Origin: Noviherbaspirillum galbum
Lineage (GTDB): Bacteria > Pseudomonadota > Gammaproteobacteria > Burkholderiales > Burkholderiaceae_D
DNA length: 64,000 nucleotides
Reading direction: 5' to 3'
Assembly (NCBI RefSeq): GCF_010974945.1
Contig: NZ_JAAIVB010000068.1
Location: forward strand, 1 to 64,000
Under the pieces are notes generated by a model, which had not been told where the DNA came from, made no database searches, and worked only from the letters and a program-made list of their open reading frames with translations. The position numbers and the translations under genes are program-made. Positions 18,877-28,339 of this stretch are shown here, piece by piece; within the stretch, counting starts at the first letter, position 1; each line of letters begins with the position of its first letter.

Positions 18877-19046
18877 GTCTTGCATGCCGCGAGACTTGCT
18901 GCCGCGGCAGATGCGCCGGCGCGGGCAAATGCGGGGCAATGCGTGGTGGCTTGCGCGGTCACCGCAGCCGCGTGATGCGGCGGCGAGGAAAACGGGATGG
19001 GACCGCGAAAGGAAAGGCGCCCGCCGGAAGGCAGGCGCCATGGCGC

Positions 19047-19070
19047 GGACGCGCCCGCGCGGGCGCGTCC
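19047..19070. terminator. 24-base perfect GC palindrome after the FNR-like gene
   Basis: Two 12-base arms, GGACGCGCCCGC and GCGGGCGCGTCC, meet with no loop, 11 bases after the stop of the FNR-like gene. The position suggests transcription termination, but there is no T-run on either side, so this may instead be a processing or pausing element. Confidence 0.45.
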
Positions 19071-19081
19071 ATTCGTGCGGA

Positions 19082-19945
19082 TCAGGCGGCGGCGAACTGC
19101 TGGGGAGCTGCGCCGGCTGCAGCGGCGGCCGCGGCAGCCTTGGCCAGCTTTTGCTTGTCGCGGGTGCGCGAAGGCGGCAGGCGGCGCAGGGTCTTCAGGG
19201 CATTGAAGTCCTTGATGTCGATGGCGCGCTGGTCCACCGAGATCAGCCCCATTTCATTGAACGCCGACAGCGTGCGGCTCACCGTCTCCAGCGTCAGGCC
19301 CAGGTAGCTGCCGATCTCGTGGCGCGTCATGCGCAGGTTGAACTGCTTGCCCGAGTAGCCCAGCTCGGAGAAACGCTCCGACAGGTTCACCAGGAAGCGC
19401 GCCACCCGTGCCTCGGCCGACAGCGAACCCAGCATGGTCACCATGGACTGTTCGCGGATGAGTTCGCGGCTCATGACGCCGTAGATGGCGGCTTCGAGCT
19501 CGGGATGGGCCTTGCCCAGGGCGGTGAACTTCTTGAACGGCACGAGGATGACGTCGCAGTTGGTCAGGGCAACGGCTTCGGACTCGTAGCGGCGGCCATG
19601 GATGCCGTCGACGCCGAACAGATCGCCCTTCATCGGAAAGCTCAGGATCTGTTCGTTGCCGAAGACGTCGATCATGACGGTCTTGAGGAAGCCGGAGTTG
19701 ACGACGTACAGCACGTCGAAGGGCTGGCCGATGGTGTGGATGCGCTGGCCCGCCTTGAACTGCACGTGCTGGAACAGGGTGTCATGGTCGGCCACGGCGG
19801 CGGTCACGGGAATGCGCAGCAGGTCGCAGACTTCCTTGAGGGAGGACCAGAGCTTTCCCGTGCGCTGCCAGCCGGTATCGGTGATCGGACGGGGATCCAT
19901 CATCGAAGACGTGGCGCGGGCTTCGGGCAAATGATTGTTCAGCAA
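19082..19945 (-). CDS. FNR-like transcriptional regulator lacking the full Fe-S cysteine set
   Basis: A 287-residue Crp/Fnr regulator with a cyclic-nucleotide-fold sensor domain (about 50-165) and a C-terminal HTH whose recognition helix ETVSR matches FNR, so it should bind TTGAT-N4-ATCAA sites. E. coli FNR uses four cysteines for its oxygen-sensing cluster. Here only two are present, Cys40 and one in LTNCDVIL (equivalent to Cys122), and the CxxC pair is missing, so an oxygen-labile 4Fe-4S cluster is unlikely. The tail is alanine-rich. The start is the TTG at 19945: a strong GAGGAG lies 6 bases before it, and the first internal ATG is later, with no ribosome site. Confidence 0.85.
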   Translation of the reverse strand: MLNNHLPEARATSSMMDPRPITDTGWQRTGKLWSSLKEVCDLLRIPVTAAVADHDTLFQHVQFKAGQRIHTIGQPFDVLYVVNSGFLKTVMIDVFGNEQILSFPMKGDLFGVDGIHGRRYESEAVALTNCDVILVPFKKFTALGKAHPELEAAIYGVMSRELIREQSMVTMLGSLSAEARVARFLVNLSERFSELGYSGKQFNLRMTRHEIGSYLGLTLETVSRTLSAFNEMGLISVDQRAIDIKDFNALKTLRRLPPSRTRDKQKLAKAAAAAAAAGAAPQQFAAA

Positions 19946-20467
19946 GATATTCTCCTCTAGCGTAAAGCGTTGGTCGTCACTGTTTTTAAAACTGCTCAAT
20001 GTCGATTGCGTTCTTTTATTCGTGTGCAATCCATGTCCGGCAGTATGTATTTCCAATGTCAAACCGACTATCCGCAGGAGGCTGAATCTCACCGTCAGAA
20101 ACCGGGTACGCGTGTAGGAATGTTCCGATTTTGATACACGGAATGGTTTCCGGACCGAATGCCAGGCGCCGAACACCCCTCCTCCCGTACTTGGAACACC
20201 CGGCCCGGAAGGATTGTTGCCAGGAATCCTTAAGTCGATGCGCAACGCTTCAATTTCGTGAACCATTCGGGATAGAATAGAACAGAGGCAACAAAAATTA
20301 ATGCCTGCCCTCCTTTCGATGGGATGACAAGGCATGATCGATCCTGTTTCTAGACGTAACAGTTACTTAACGGCAGAGAGAAACCAGATTTCATCGATCC
20401 CGGTCAGGCACCGTGCCCTTGGCACCCGTCCCGACCAGCCACGGTGAGATCGCTCGGATTTACGAAC
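19946..20467. other. Long divergent intergenic region, FNR-like gene / diguanylate cyclase
   Basis: These 522 bases have no recognised gene, although a minus-strand frame stays open through much of it. Visible are the ribosome site of the FNR-like gene next to 19945, a -10-like TAGAAT at 20273-20278 with a weak TTCAAT 18 bases upstream (plus strand), and a small hairpin GTGCC/GGCAC near 20412-20424 in the leader of the cyclase gene. No exact FNR box is present. A small RNA or leader peptide cannot be excluded. Confidence 0.5.
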
Positions 20468-21505
20468 ATGCAAGCTCTCCTGAAATGTCTGGTTGATATC
20501 ACCTGCCAGCGCGATCACGCGTTGCTGGACAGCTCCGTGGTGTCGGCCCTGCATGAACTGGTGGGCGCCCAGCAGGTTCGGGTCCACGAACTGGTTCGCT
20601 TCCGCGAGGAATTGTTCGTCCGTCCCCGCGTATGGATCGCCAACGGCAAGATCGAATCCACGGAGGACGGCCTGACTGCCGAGCACCACGGGGAGCCGAT
20701 AACCAGTTTTCCCGGCCTGGTGGAAAGCATCAGCCAGCGCAAGAACAGCGTGGAACAGGAAACACCGGATGGCCAGCATGTCTTGTGGCTCCCCGTCTGG
20801 CTCAACGACAAGGTCAACACCTGCCTCGAGGTGACTCATTCGCGCCCCTTCAACGGCGACATGCTGCGCGTCATCGAGGGCATCCTCTGCGTCTACCGCA
20901 ATTACCAGAACATCCTCGACTACAGCGAGCGCGACTCGCTGACCGGCCTGCTCAACCGCAAGACCTTCGACGAAAAGTTTTCCCGCCTCCTGTCAAGCGC
21001 CGGCGCCGACAGCGCGCCGCAGGAGGAAGGCGACCGCCGGCAGGGTCCGCAGCAGGACATCGGGCAATGGCTGGCGGTGGTCGACATCGACCATTTCAAG
21101 CGGGTCAACGACCAGTATGGTCATCTTTACGGCGACGAGGTGCTGATCCTGGTTGCCAACCTGCTGCGGTCCTCGTTCCGTGCGCAGGACCGGGTGTTCC
21201 GCTTCGGCGGCGAAGAATTCGTGGTGCTGCTGCGCTCCACCACCCTGGCCGATGCCCACCGCATCTTTGAACGCTTCCGCACCAACGTCGAGAAGCATGT
21301 ATTCCCGCAGGTCGGCACGGTGACGGTGAGCGTCGGATTCGCCCGCATCTCGATGGAAACGCCGGTGGTGATCCTCGGCCACGCCGACCAGGCGCTTTAC
21401 TACGCCAAGGCCAACGGCCGCAACCGGGTGTGCCACTATGACGAACTCGTCAGCAGCGGCCAGCTGCATTCCGAGGTATCGAACGATACCGTGGAGTTTT
21501 TCTAG
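20468..21505 (+). CDS. Diguanylate cyclase (GGDEF protein)
   Basis: A 345-residue cytoplasmic protein. The N-terminal half (about 1-150) resembles a GAF-type sensor without clear ligand residues. The C-terminal GGDEF domain carries the active-site motif GGEEF near residue 247 and an intact inhibitory site RAQD five residues before it, so it should make cyclic di-GMP with product inhibition. There is no EAL domain. The start is ambiguous: ATG at 20468 is used, and a GTG eight codons upstream is possible; neither has a clear ribosome site. Confidence 0.9.
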   Translation: MQALLKCLVDITCQRDHALLDSSVVSALHELVGAQQVRVHELVRFREELFVRPRVWIANGKIESTEDGLTAEHHGEPITSFPGLVESISQRKNSVEQETPDGQHVLWLPVWLNDKVNTCLEVTHSRPFNGDMLRVIEGILCVYRNYQNILDYSERDSLTGLLNRKTFDEKFSRLLSSAGADSAPQEEGDRRQGPQQDIGQWLAVVDIDHFKRVNDQYGHLYGDEVLILVANLLRSSFRAQDRVFRFGGEEFVVLLRSTTLADAHRIFERFRTNVEKHVFPQVGTVTVSVGFARISMETPVVILGHADQALYYAKANGRNRVCHYDELVSSGQLHSEVSNDTVEFF

Positions 21506-21526
21506 GCGCCGCTTGCAGCCCTTGCC

Positions 21527-22285
21527 TCAGGCGCCCTTCTTCGACTTGTTCATCGCATCGATCGCCTTGTTCAGGCGCTGCATCACGTCACGCGGCACGT
21601 CCTTGCTGCAGGTGATGTAGCGGTTCAGGCCCTGCGGCATGTCCGGCAGGTCCAGCTGGATGGTCTTGCGCATGTTGTCGTCGCGTTCGTTGAAGTATTC
21701 CCAGTCGGCGCGGTCGATGAACATGTACGACACCCGGCTGACGGCGACGCTGCGCGTCATGAGGGCGGGAGTGACGGTCTTGCGGTCGATCTGGTTCTGC
21801 GAGGCCTTGATCATCGCGTCGAGCTCCGGACCATAGGACACGCCATCGACCACGCCAAGCACCAGGTCCTTGTCCTTGAGCAGTGAGGCCAGCGTGCGAT
21901 GCGCCTTGACCTGGGCCAGCGCGTTCGGCGCCACGAGCACGGTATGCGGCGGGTCGGTATGGAACGCCTCGCTGAACTGCACCATCGCCTCGCGCTCCGG
22001 CAGGCGATACCAGCCGATGGAACAATAGGACTGGGCTCCGGCGGCGAAATTGGCCCAGATGCGCTTCGCCGGCTCCTGCACGAATTCCGCCGGAACGCCG
22101 GCATTGTCGAAGATCTGCCTGGCGCGCTTGAGGAGGAAACCCTGTTCCACTCCGTTTTCGATGTAGTGATAGGGAGCCTTGTCGCGCCAGGCGACGGTGA
22201 TCGTCGAGGCGGCAGCGGGCACGGCGGCAATGACCGCGAGGAAAGCGGCAACGACGCTGCACGACAGCATGAATCCGGTTTTCAT
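21527..22285 (-). CDS. Periplasmic solute-binding protein (SBP family 3-like)
   Basis: A 252-residue secreted protein with a clear signal peptide (cleavage near AAAS-TITV). The mature protein begins TITVAWRDKAPYHYIENGVEQGF, the pattern of family 3 extracellular solute-binding proteins. No permease or ATPase gene is nearby, so it may serve a distant transporter or act as a sensor-type orphan. The ligand is unknown. It lies 94 bases after the lysE-type gene on the same strand. Confidence 0.75.
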   Translation of the reverse strand: MKTGFMLSCSVVAAFLAVIAAVPAAASTITVAWRDKAPYHYIENGVEQGFLLKRARQIFDNAGVPAEFVQEPAKRIWANFAAGAQSYCSIGWYRLPEREAMVQFSEAFHTDPPHTVLVAPNALAQVKAHRTLASLLKDKDLVLGVVDGVSYGPELDAMIKASQNQIDRKTVTPALMTRSVAVSRVSYMFIDRADWEYFNERDDNMRKTIQLDLPDMPQGLNRYITCSKDVPRDVMQRLNKAIDAMNKSKKGA

Positions 22286-22379
22286 CTACGGTTCTCCCTG
22301 GCAATCTTCACTATAACAGCCAAGAGCTTTTTGTCCATCGGAAAGCAGGCGCCGCTCGCGGCCGTTTTTCGGCTCTTTC

Positions 22380-23012
22380 TCAGTGCGCGACGCGCTTGAC
22401 GGTCGCCATCAATGCGCCGGCCAGCATCAGCAGGCTGCCCGATGCACGGTTCCCGTTCCGCACCAGGGAAGCGCTCGCGGTGAAGCGGCGCGTCCGGCTG
22501 CCGAGCCAGGCATAGGTGCCATAGGTGATGGTGTCGAGCGCGACCGTGGTGGCGCCGTACACCAGCATCTGCATGCCCACCGGCCGGGACGGATCGACGA
22601 ATTGTGGCAGCAGCGCGACGAAATACAGCAGAGCCTTCGGATTGGACAATTCCACCACGACGGCTTGCCACATCACGCGCGGGCCGCCGATTGCGCCGCC
22701 ATCTTCCGCGCTGACCGTCATCGCGCTCGCCCGGCCGAGGAACGCGGACACGCCCAGGTAGAACAGGTAAGCCACGCCTGCCCACTTGATGACCGAGAAC
22801 AGCGTGCCGCTGGCGACGATCAGAGCGGCGACGCCGGTGGCCGACAAGGCGAAATACGCCGCGTTGGCAATGGCGATGCCGGCGATCGCCCAGGCCGAAT
22901 GTTGCAGGCCGCCGGAGATGCCCCGCGTGACAACCATCAACGCGGCGGGGCCCGGCGTCATGCAGACGACGGCGGTGGTGACGAAAAAGATGAGGTAGGT
23001 ATCCCAGTTCAT
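22380..23012 (-). CDS. LysE/RhtB family amino-acid exporter
   Basis: A 210-residue inner-membrane protein with about six hydrophobic segments. The N-terminal CMTPGPAALMVVTRGISGG is the family signature. LysE/RhtB proteins export amino acids such as lysine, threonine or homoserine lactone; the substrate here is not clear. The ATG at 23012 (MNWDTYLIFF) starts directly before the first helix. It is divergent from an Lrp-type regulator gene, the usual arrangement for control of such exporters. Confidence 0.9.
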   Translation of the reverse strand: MNWDTYLIFFVTTAVVCMTPGPAALMVVTRGISGGLQHSAWAIAGIAIANAAYFALSATGVAALIVASGTLFSVIKWAGVAYLFYLGVSAFLGRASAMTVSAEDGGAIGGPRVMWQAVVVELSNPKALLYFVALLPQFVDPSRPVGMQMLVYGATTVALDTITYGTYAWLGSRTRRFTASASLVRNGNRASGSLLMLAGALMATVKRVAH

Positions 23013-23137
23013 GGCAGGCTCCGCGCGGTTGAAAATGCATGACACAGTCTATGTTTGCCAACCCGGCTTTTGAATGGATAATGCAAGGCAAAACCAACCC
23101 GAAACCTTGGGTTTGAAGGAAAAAAGGGAGCTTTGCC

Positions 23138-23581
23138 ATGAAAATCGAATTCGACGTCATGGATGCCCGCATCCTCGACATCCTGCAGGCGGATGCGCGG
23201 ACCACGCTGGCGGAAATCGGCCGGCGCATCCACATGAGCCAGCCGGCGGTGGCCGAGCGGGTGAGGCGGATGGAAGCGGCCGGCGTCATCACCGGCTACC
23301 ACGCCAAGGTCAGCCCGGCGGCCCTGGGATATGGCATCACGGCCTTCATCCGCGTGTCCAAGCGCAGCCATGAGACGCCAGTGGAAGTCGTGGCCAGCCA
23401 GGTGCCGCAGATCGTCGAATGCCACTCCATCACCGGGGACGACTGCAGCATCGTCAAGGTGGTGGCGGGCTCGGTGGGCGAGCTGGAAAAGGTGATCGTG
23501 GAACTGACGCGCTGCGGGGTCACCTCCACCTCGCTGATCTTGTCTTCCTCGATCGAACGCAAGCCGATCAAGCCGGCCTGA
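23138..23581 (+). CDS. Lrp/AsnC family regulator, probable controller of the LysE exporter
   Basis: A 147-residue regulator with N-terminal HTH (MDARILDILQADARTTLAEIGRRIHMSQPAVAERVRRME) and C-terminal RAM domain. A good ribosome site (AAAAAGGGAG) precedes the ATG. Divergence from the exporter gene across 125 bases suggests that it senses an amino acid and controls export. Its gene is followed after 27 bases by an unrelated LysR-type gene. Confidence 0.9.
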   Translation: MKIEFDVMDARILDILQADARTTLAEIGRRIHMSQPAVAERVRRMEAAGVITGYHAKVSPAALGYGITAFIRVSKRSHETPVEVVASQVPQIVECHSITGDDCSIVKVVAGSVGELEKVIVELTRCGVTSTSLILSSSIERKPIKPA

Positions 23582-23608
23582 CGGCCGTCGCATGTATCAT
23601 TCGCTTCC

Positions 23609-24547
23609 ATGGAACTGCGCCAGCTTCGCTACTTCGTCGCCATCGTCGACCACGGCTCGCTCTCGCGCGCGGCGCGTGCGCTGCACGTCGCGCAGCCGGC
23701 GTTGACCCAGCAGATCCGGCAGCTGGAGGAAGAACTCGGCGCCCAGCTGCTGCACCGTTCCGCGCAGGGCGTGGTGTCCACCGATGCCGGCAAGACCTTC
23801 CACGAACACGCCCAGGCCATCCTCAAGCAGGTCGAGGACGCGCGCTCCGCGGTCGCCCAGTCGGCGGACAAGCCGGCAGGCACCGTCGCGCTCGGCATCC
23901 CGCAAAGCGTCTCCAACGTGCTTGCCCTGCCCATGCTGACCGCGGTAAGGACAAGCTATCCGGACATTTCGCTCCAGATCACCGAAGAACTGACCGGAAA
24001 CCTGACGGAGCAGCTCAAGTCCGGCCGCATCAATCTCGCCGTGCTGTTCGACGACGGCCAGCTCGGCGCCTTCGCCGGCGCACCGCTGGTGGAAGAGGAC
24101 ATGATGTTCATCACCCGCGCCGGCTCCCGCTTCGCGCCGAAGGGCAGGTCGATCGCCCTGCGCAAGGCGGCTGCCGTGCCCATGATCCTTCCCGGCCTGC
24201 AGCATGGCGTGCGTCCGCGCATCGAAAGCATCGTGCGCCGCGCCGGGCTGTCGCTGTCGCAGGTGATCGACATCAATTCCGTGGCCATCCTCAAGTCCGC
24301 CCTGCTGGCCGACATCGGCGCGACCATCCTGCCGGTGGCGCCGATGATGTCGGAGATCGAGCATGGCGAACTCCAGGCCTTCCCACTCAACGGCGCGGCA
24401 ATCTCGCGCACCGTCGTCCTTTGCTGGTCGCGCAACATTCCCCTGACGAACGCGGGCAACGCCCTGAAGAACCTCGTCATGACCGTGTCCGGAGAACTGT
24501 GCGCCAGCGGAAGATGGCCGGGCGCGCGCTCCTTGCACGGGGCATAG
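23609..24547 (+). CDS. LysR family transcriptional regulator
   Basis: A 312-residue LysR-type regulator with the N-terminal HTH MELRQLRYFVAIVDHGSLSRAARALHVAQPALTQQIRQLE and a C-terminal inducer-binding domain. The nearest large target is the indolepyruvate oxidoreductase gene 207 bases downstream on the same strand. The inducer is unknown. It is close to the nitrogen-assimilation (Nac-like) branch in HTH sequence, but this is not certain. Confidence 0.88.
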   Translation: MELRQLRYFVAIVDHGSLSRAARALHVAQPALTQQIRQLEEELGAQLLHRSAQGVVSTDAGKTFHEHAQAILKQVEDARSAVAQSADKPAGTVALGIPQSVSNVLALPMLTAVRTSYPDISLQITEELTGNLTEQLKSGRINLAVLFDDGQLGAFAGAPLVEEDMMFITRAGSRFAPKGRSIALRKAAAVPMILPGLQHGVRPRIESIVRRAGLSLSQVIDINSVAILKSALLADIGATILPVAPMMSEIEHGELQAFPLNGAAISRTVVLCWSRNIPLTNAGNALKNLVMTVSGELCASGRWPGARSLHGA

Positions 24548-24582
24548 GGATGGGGGTATAGGTTTTCCTTATACCCCCATCC
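24548..24582. terminator. 13-bp-stem hairpin directly after the LysR gene
   Basis: The arms GGATGGGGGTATA (24548-24560) and TATACCCCCATCC (24570-24582) are perfectly complementary around a 9-base loop. It begins at the base after the LysR stop codon. No T-run follows, so it could be a terminator of unusual form, an mRNA 3' stabiliser, or an operator before the next gene. Confidence 0.55.
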
Positions 24583-24754
24583 GCATTCCCTATTTGCACC
24601 CCAAGCGCCGAGCCCCTACACTTCATCCATGGCGATTCTTTCAATGAACCGCCGTCAAGGCTGGTACCCCGGCCCTGCTTCCTGGCACGACTCCGCCCTA
24701 CCCGGCGGCCGACCTGCCAGGCGCTATCTGAAATAACCTTTTGGAGACACCCTG

Positions 24755-27700
24755 ATGACCGACACAGCAGTGGCCACTGCTGGGAAGGCCGATTCCGCAT
24801 CCAGCGGCGCGCCTGCCCTCGCCCCCGTCAAGCTCGACGACAAGTACACCTCCACCACCGGCAAGATTTTTCTGTCCGGCATCCAGGCGCTGGTCCGCCT
24901 TCCCCTGATGCAGCGGCAACGCGACCTCGCGGTCGGCCTGAACACCGCCGGATTCATCTCCGGCTATCGCGGTTCGCCCCTCGGCGGACTCGACGAAACC
25001 CTCTGGAAGACGCAGAAGCTGCTTGAGGAAAATCATGTCCGCTTCGTACCGGGCGTGAACGAGGACCTCGCCGCCACCGCCGTCTGGGGAACGCAGACGG
25101 TCGACCTGATCGGCCCGGCCAAATACGATGGCGTGTTCGCCATGTGGTACGGCAAGGGCCCGGGCGTGGACCGCTGCGGCGACGTCTTCAAGCACATGAA
25201 CCACGCCGGCACCGCGAAGCACGGCGGCGTGCTGCTGGTGGCCGGCGACGACCATGGCGCCTATTCATCCACCCTGCCCCACCAGTCCGACCACATCTTC
25301 GCCGCCTGCATGATCCCGGTGCTCTACCCGTGCAACGTGCAGGAATACCTCGACCTCGGGCTGCACGCCTGGGCCATGTCGCGCTATTCCGGCTGCGCGG
25401 TCGGCTTCAAGGCCCTGGCCGATACCGTCGAATCCACCGCCTCGGTCGACGCCGACCCGTTCCGCCTCCGGATCAGCTACCCCGACGATTTCGTCATGCC
25501 GGAAGGCGGCCTGAACACCCGCCTTTCCACCGATACCCTCGGCATCCAGGCGCGCAAGCAGGAAGCGCTGATGCAGGACTACAAGATCTACGCCGCGCTG
25601 GCCTATGCCCGCGCCAACAAGCTCAACCACGCCACCATCGACAGCCCGGATGCCCGATTGGGCATCATTGCCTCCGGCAAGTCCTACCTCGATGTGCTCG
25701 AAGCCATGGAGGAACTCGGCATCGACGAAACGATGGCGGCCGACATCGGCATCCGCGTCTACAAGGTGGCCATGCCCTGGCCGCTGGAACCGGACGGCGT
25801 GCGCGAGTTCGCCCAAGGCCTGGAGGAGATCCTGGTGGTCGAGGAAAAGCGCCAGATCGTCGAGTACCAGCTCAAGGAACAGCTCTACAACTGGCGCGAC
25901 GACGTGCGCCCGCGCGTGATCGGCAAATTCGACGAGAAAGGCGAATGGGTGCATCCGCGCGGCGACTGGCTGCTGACCTCCAAGGCCGACTTTTCCGTGG
26001 CGCAGATCGCCCGGGTGATCTCCCAGCGCATCGCGCGCCTCGGCTTGCCGACGCATACCAGCGACCTGATCAAGGCGCGCCTCGCCTTCCTCGAAGCCAA
26101 GGACAAGGTGCTGACCAAGGCGGTCAATACGCCGCCGCGCCCGGCCTACTACTGCTCGGGCTGCCCGCACAACACCTCGACCAAGGTGCCGGAAGGCAGC
26201 TTCGCCCTGGCCGGCATCGGCTGCCACGTGATGGCCACGGCGATCTATCCGGAATTCAACAAGCTGACGACCCACATGGGCGGCGAAGGCGCGCCCTGGA
26301 TCGGCCAGGCGGCGTTCTCCAAGGTGCCGCACGTATTCCAGAACCTGGGTGACGGCACCTATTTCCATTCCGGCTACCTTGCCATCCGGGCTGCCGTTGC
26401 CGCCAGGGTCGACATGACCTACAAGATCCTCTACAACGACGCGGTGGCCATGACCGGCGGCCAGCCGGTGGACGGCACGATCTCCGTGCCGATGATCGCG
26501 CAGCAGATGGCGGCCGAAGGCGTGCAGCGCATCGCGCTGGTGACGGAAGACCTGTCGCGCTACGCCGACCGTTCCGCCTTGCCGTCCGTCGTTACCTTGC
26601 ACGACCGCAAGGACATGGACGCGGTGCAGCGCGAGCTGCGCGAGGTCAAGGGCGTGTCGGTGCTGATCTACGACCAGACCTGCGCCGCCGAGAAGCGCCG
26701 CCGGCGCAAGAAGGGCGAGTACCCCGACCCGGCCAAGCGCCTGTTCATCAACGACGCGGTGTGCGAAGGCTGCGGCGACTGCGGCGTGCAATCGAACTGC
26801 ACCTCCATCCTGCCGCTGGAAACCGAATTCGGCCGCAAGCGCGCCATCGACCAGTCCTCGTGCAACAAGGACTATTCCTGCGTGAAGGGTTTCTGCCCCA
26901 GCTTCGTCACGGTGGAAGGCGGCACGCTGAAGAAGTCGAAGACCGGTACGGCGAAGGAAGACGATTTCGGCGCCTTGCCCGAACCCGTCATCCCGCCCTG
27001 CGACGCGCCCTACAACATCCTGCTCAACGGCATCGGCGGCACCGGCGTGATCACCATCGGCGCGCTGATCGGCATGGCGGCCCACCTCGAAGGCAAGGGC
27101 GTGTCGGTGCTCGACATGACCGGCATGTCGCAAAAGAATGGCTCGGTCACCTCGCACATCCGCATTTCCCGCGAACCCGGGCGCATCCGGGCGCAGCGCA
27201 TCGCCACCGGCGAGGCCGACCTCGTGCTGGGCTGCGACATGCTGACCGCCGGTGCGCAGGACGCCATCGCCAAGATGCGGCCCGGCCGCACCCGGGCGGT
27301 GGTGAACACCCACCAGCAACCGACCGGGCACTTCGCGAAGCAACCGGACTGGCAGTTTCCCTTCGATGCCGTGCAGGCATTGATCAATGAATCCGTCGCT
27401 GAGCGCGCGGACTACATCGACGCCACCCGGCTTGCGACCGCGCTGATGGGCGACTCGATCGCCACCAACCTGTTCATGCTCGGCTTCGCCTGCCAGAAAG
27501 GCGCGCTGCCGGTTTCGGAAGCGGCCTTGCTGCGCGCCATCGAACTCAACGGCGTGGCCATCGAGGCCAACAAGAAAAGCTTCCTGTGGGGCCGCCGCGC
27601 GGCGGTCGACCTGGCACGGGTGGAGCGCATCGCCGTGCCGGGCACGCCGGTCGTCATGCACATGCCGGAAACCCTCGGCGGCCTGCTCAAGCGCCGCGTG

Positions 27701-28324
27701 GCTTTCCTGACGGATTACCAGGATGCCGCCTATGCCGCCCGGTACGCGGAGCTGGTGAACAAGGTCAGCGCCGTGGAAGCGGAGCGCAAGCTCGGCGACA
27801 AGCTGTCGAAGGCGGTGGCGAAATCTTATTTCAAGCTGCTGGCCGTCAAGGACGAGTACGAGGTGGCGCGCCTCTATACCGACGGCAAGTTCATGGACAA
27901 GCTGAAACAGCAGTTCGAAGGCGACTTCACCCTGAAATTCAACCTCGCCCCGCCGCTGCTGGCGAAGAAGGATGCCCAGGGCCACCTGGTGAAGGCCGAG
28001 TACGGGTCATGGATGTGGAAGGCCTTCGGCTTGCTGGCAAGGATGCGCCGGCTGCGCGGCACCGCCCTCGACGTCTTCGGCATGAGCGCCGAACGCCGCA
28101 TGGAAAGGCGGCTGATCGCCGAATACCGCGACACGGTACTGGGCCTGCTCGACACGCTGTCGGCCGGCAATCATGCGCTCGCGGTCGAGATCGCGGCCTT
28201 GCCGGACAAGGTGCGCGGCTTTGGGCACGTCAAGGAGAAGGCGGTGCAAGCCTACCATGCCGAGCTTGCCGTCCTGCAAGCGAAATACCGGGAAGCCGGC
28301 GCCGGCCTGCCGCACGCCGCCTGA
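24755..28324 (+). CDS. Indolepyruvate ferredoxin oxidoreductase, fused single chain
   Basis: A 1189-residue thiamine-diphosphate enzyme that oxidatively decarboxylates aryl 2-oxoacids such as indolepyruvate to acyl-CoA, passing electrons to ferredoxin. The alpha-type region is N-terminal (FISGYRGSPLGGLDETLW), the thiamine region includes CSGCPHNTS and GIGCHVMATAIYPE, a ferredoxin-type cysteine cluster lies near residue 670 (CEGCGDCGVQSNC), and the beta-type (gamma-like) domain starts near 760 (GIGGTGVITIG). Fusion of IorA and IorB is common in proteobacteria. It sits upstream of icmF, which suggests amino-acid-derived 2-oxoacid breakdown. A TTGGAG ribosome site precedes the ATG. Confidence 0.92.
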   Translation: MTDTAVATAGKADSASSGAPALAPVKLDDKYTSTTGKIFLSGIQALVRLPLMQRQRDLAVGLNTAGFISGYRGSPLGGLDETLWKTQKLLEENHVRFVPGVNEDLAATAVWGTQTVDLIGPAKYDGVFAMWYGKGPGVDRCGDVFKHMNHAGTAKHGGVLLVAGDDHGAYSSTLPHQSDHIFAACMIPVLYPCNVQEYLDLGLHAWAMSRYSGCAVGFKALADTVESTASVDADPFRLRISYPDDFVMPEGGLNTRLSTDTLGIQARKQEALMQDYKIYAALAYARANKLNHATIDSPDARLGIIASGKSYLDVLEAMEELGIDETMAADIGIRVYKVAMPWPLEPDGVREFAQGLEEILVVEEKRQIVEYQLKEQLYNWRDDVRPRVIGKFDEKGEWVHPRGDWLLTSKADFSVAQIARVISQRIARLGLPTHTSDLIKARLAFLEAKDKVLTKAVNTPPRPAYYCSGCPHNTSTKVPEGSFALAGIGCHVMATAIYPEFNKLTTHMGGEGAPWIGQAAFSKVPHVFQNLGDGTYFHSGYLAIRAAVAARVDMTYKILYNDAVAMTGGQPVDGTISVPMIAQQMAAEGVQRIALVTEDLSRYADRSALPSVVTLHDRKDMDAVQRELREVKGVSVLIYDQTCAAEKRRRRKKGEYPDPAKRLFINDAVCEGCGDCGVQSNCTSILPLETEFGRKRAIDQSSCNKDYSCVKGFCPSFVTVEGGTLKKSKTGTAKEDDFGALPEPVIPPCDAPYNILLNGIGGTGVITIGALIGMAAHLEGKGVSVLDMTGMSQKNGSVTSHIRISREPGRIRAQRIATGEADLVLGCDMLTAGAQDAIAKMRPGRTRAVVNTHQQPTGHFAKQPDWQFPFDAVQALINESVAERADYIDATRLATALMGDSIATNLFMLGFACQKGALPVSEAALLRAIELNGVAIEANKKSFLWGRRAAVDLARVERIAVPGTPVVMHMPETLGGLLKRRVAFLTDYQDAAYAARYAELVNKVSAVEAERKLGDKLSKAVAKSYFKLLAVKDEYEVARLYTDGKFMDKLKQQFEGDFTLKFNLAPPLLAKKDAQGHLVKAEYGSWMWKAFGLLARMRRLRGTALDVFGMSAERRMERRLIAEYRDTVLGLLDTLSAGNHALAVEIAALPDKVRGFGHVKEKAVQAYHAELAVLQAKYREAGAGLPHAA

Positions 28325-28339
28325 GCATTGCCCGCCATC

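Noticed and set aside
20394-20456. A c-di-GMP riboswitch in front of the diguanylate cyclase gene
   Set aside because: A small hairpin is visible, but the conserved GEMM core sequences are missing.
25265-27985. A 906-codon frame opposite the indolepyruvate oxidoreductase gene
   Set aside because: Shadow of a clear enzyme gene; composition is typical of antisense frames.
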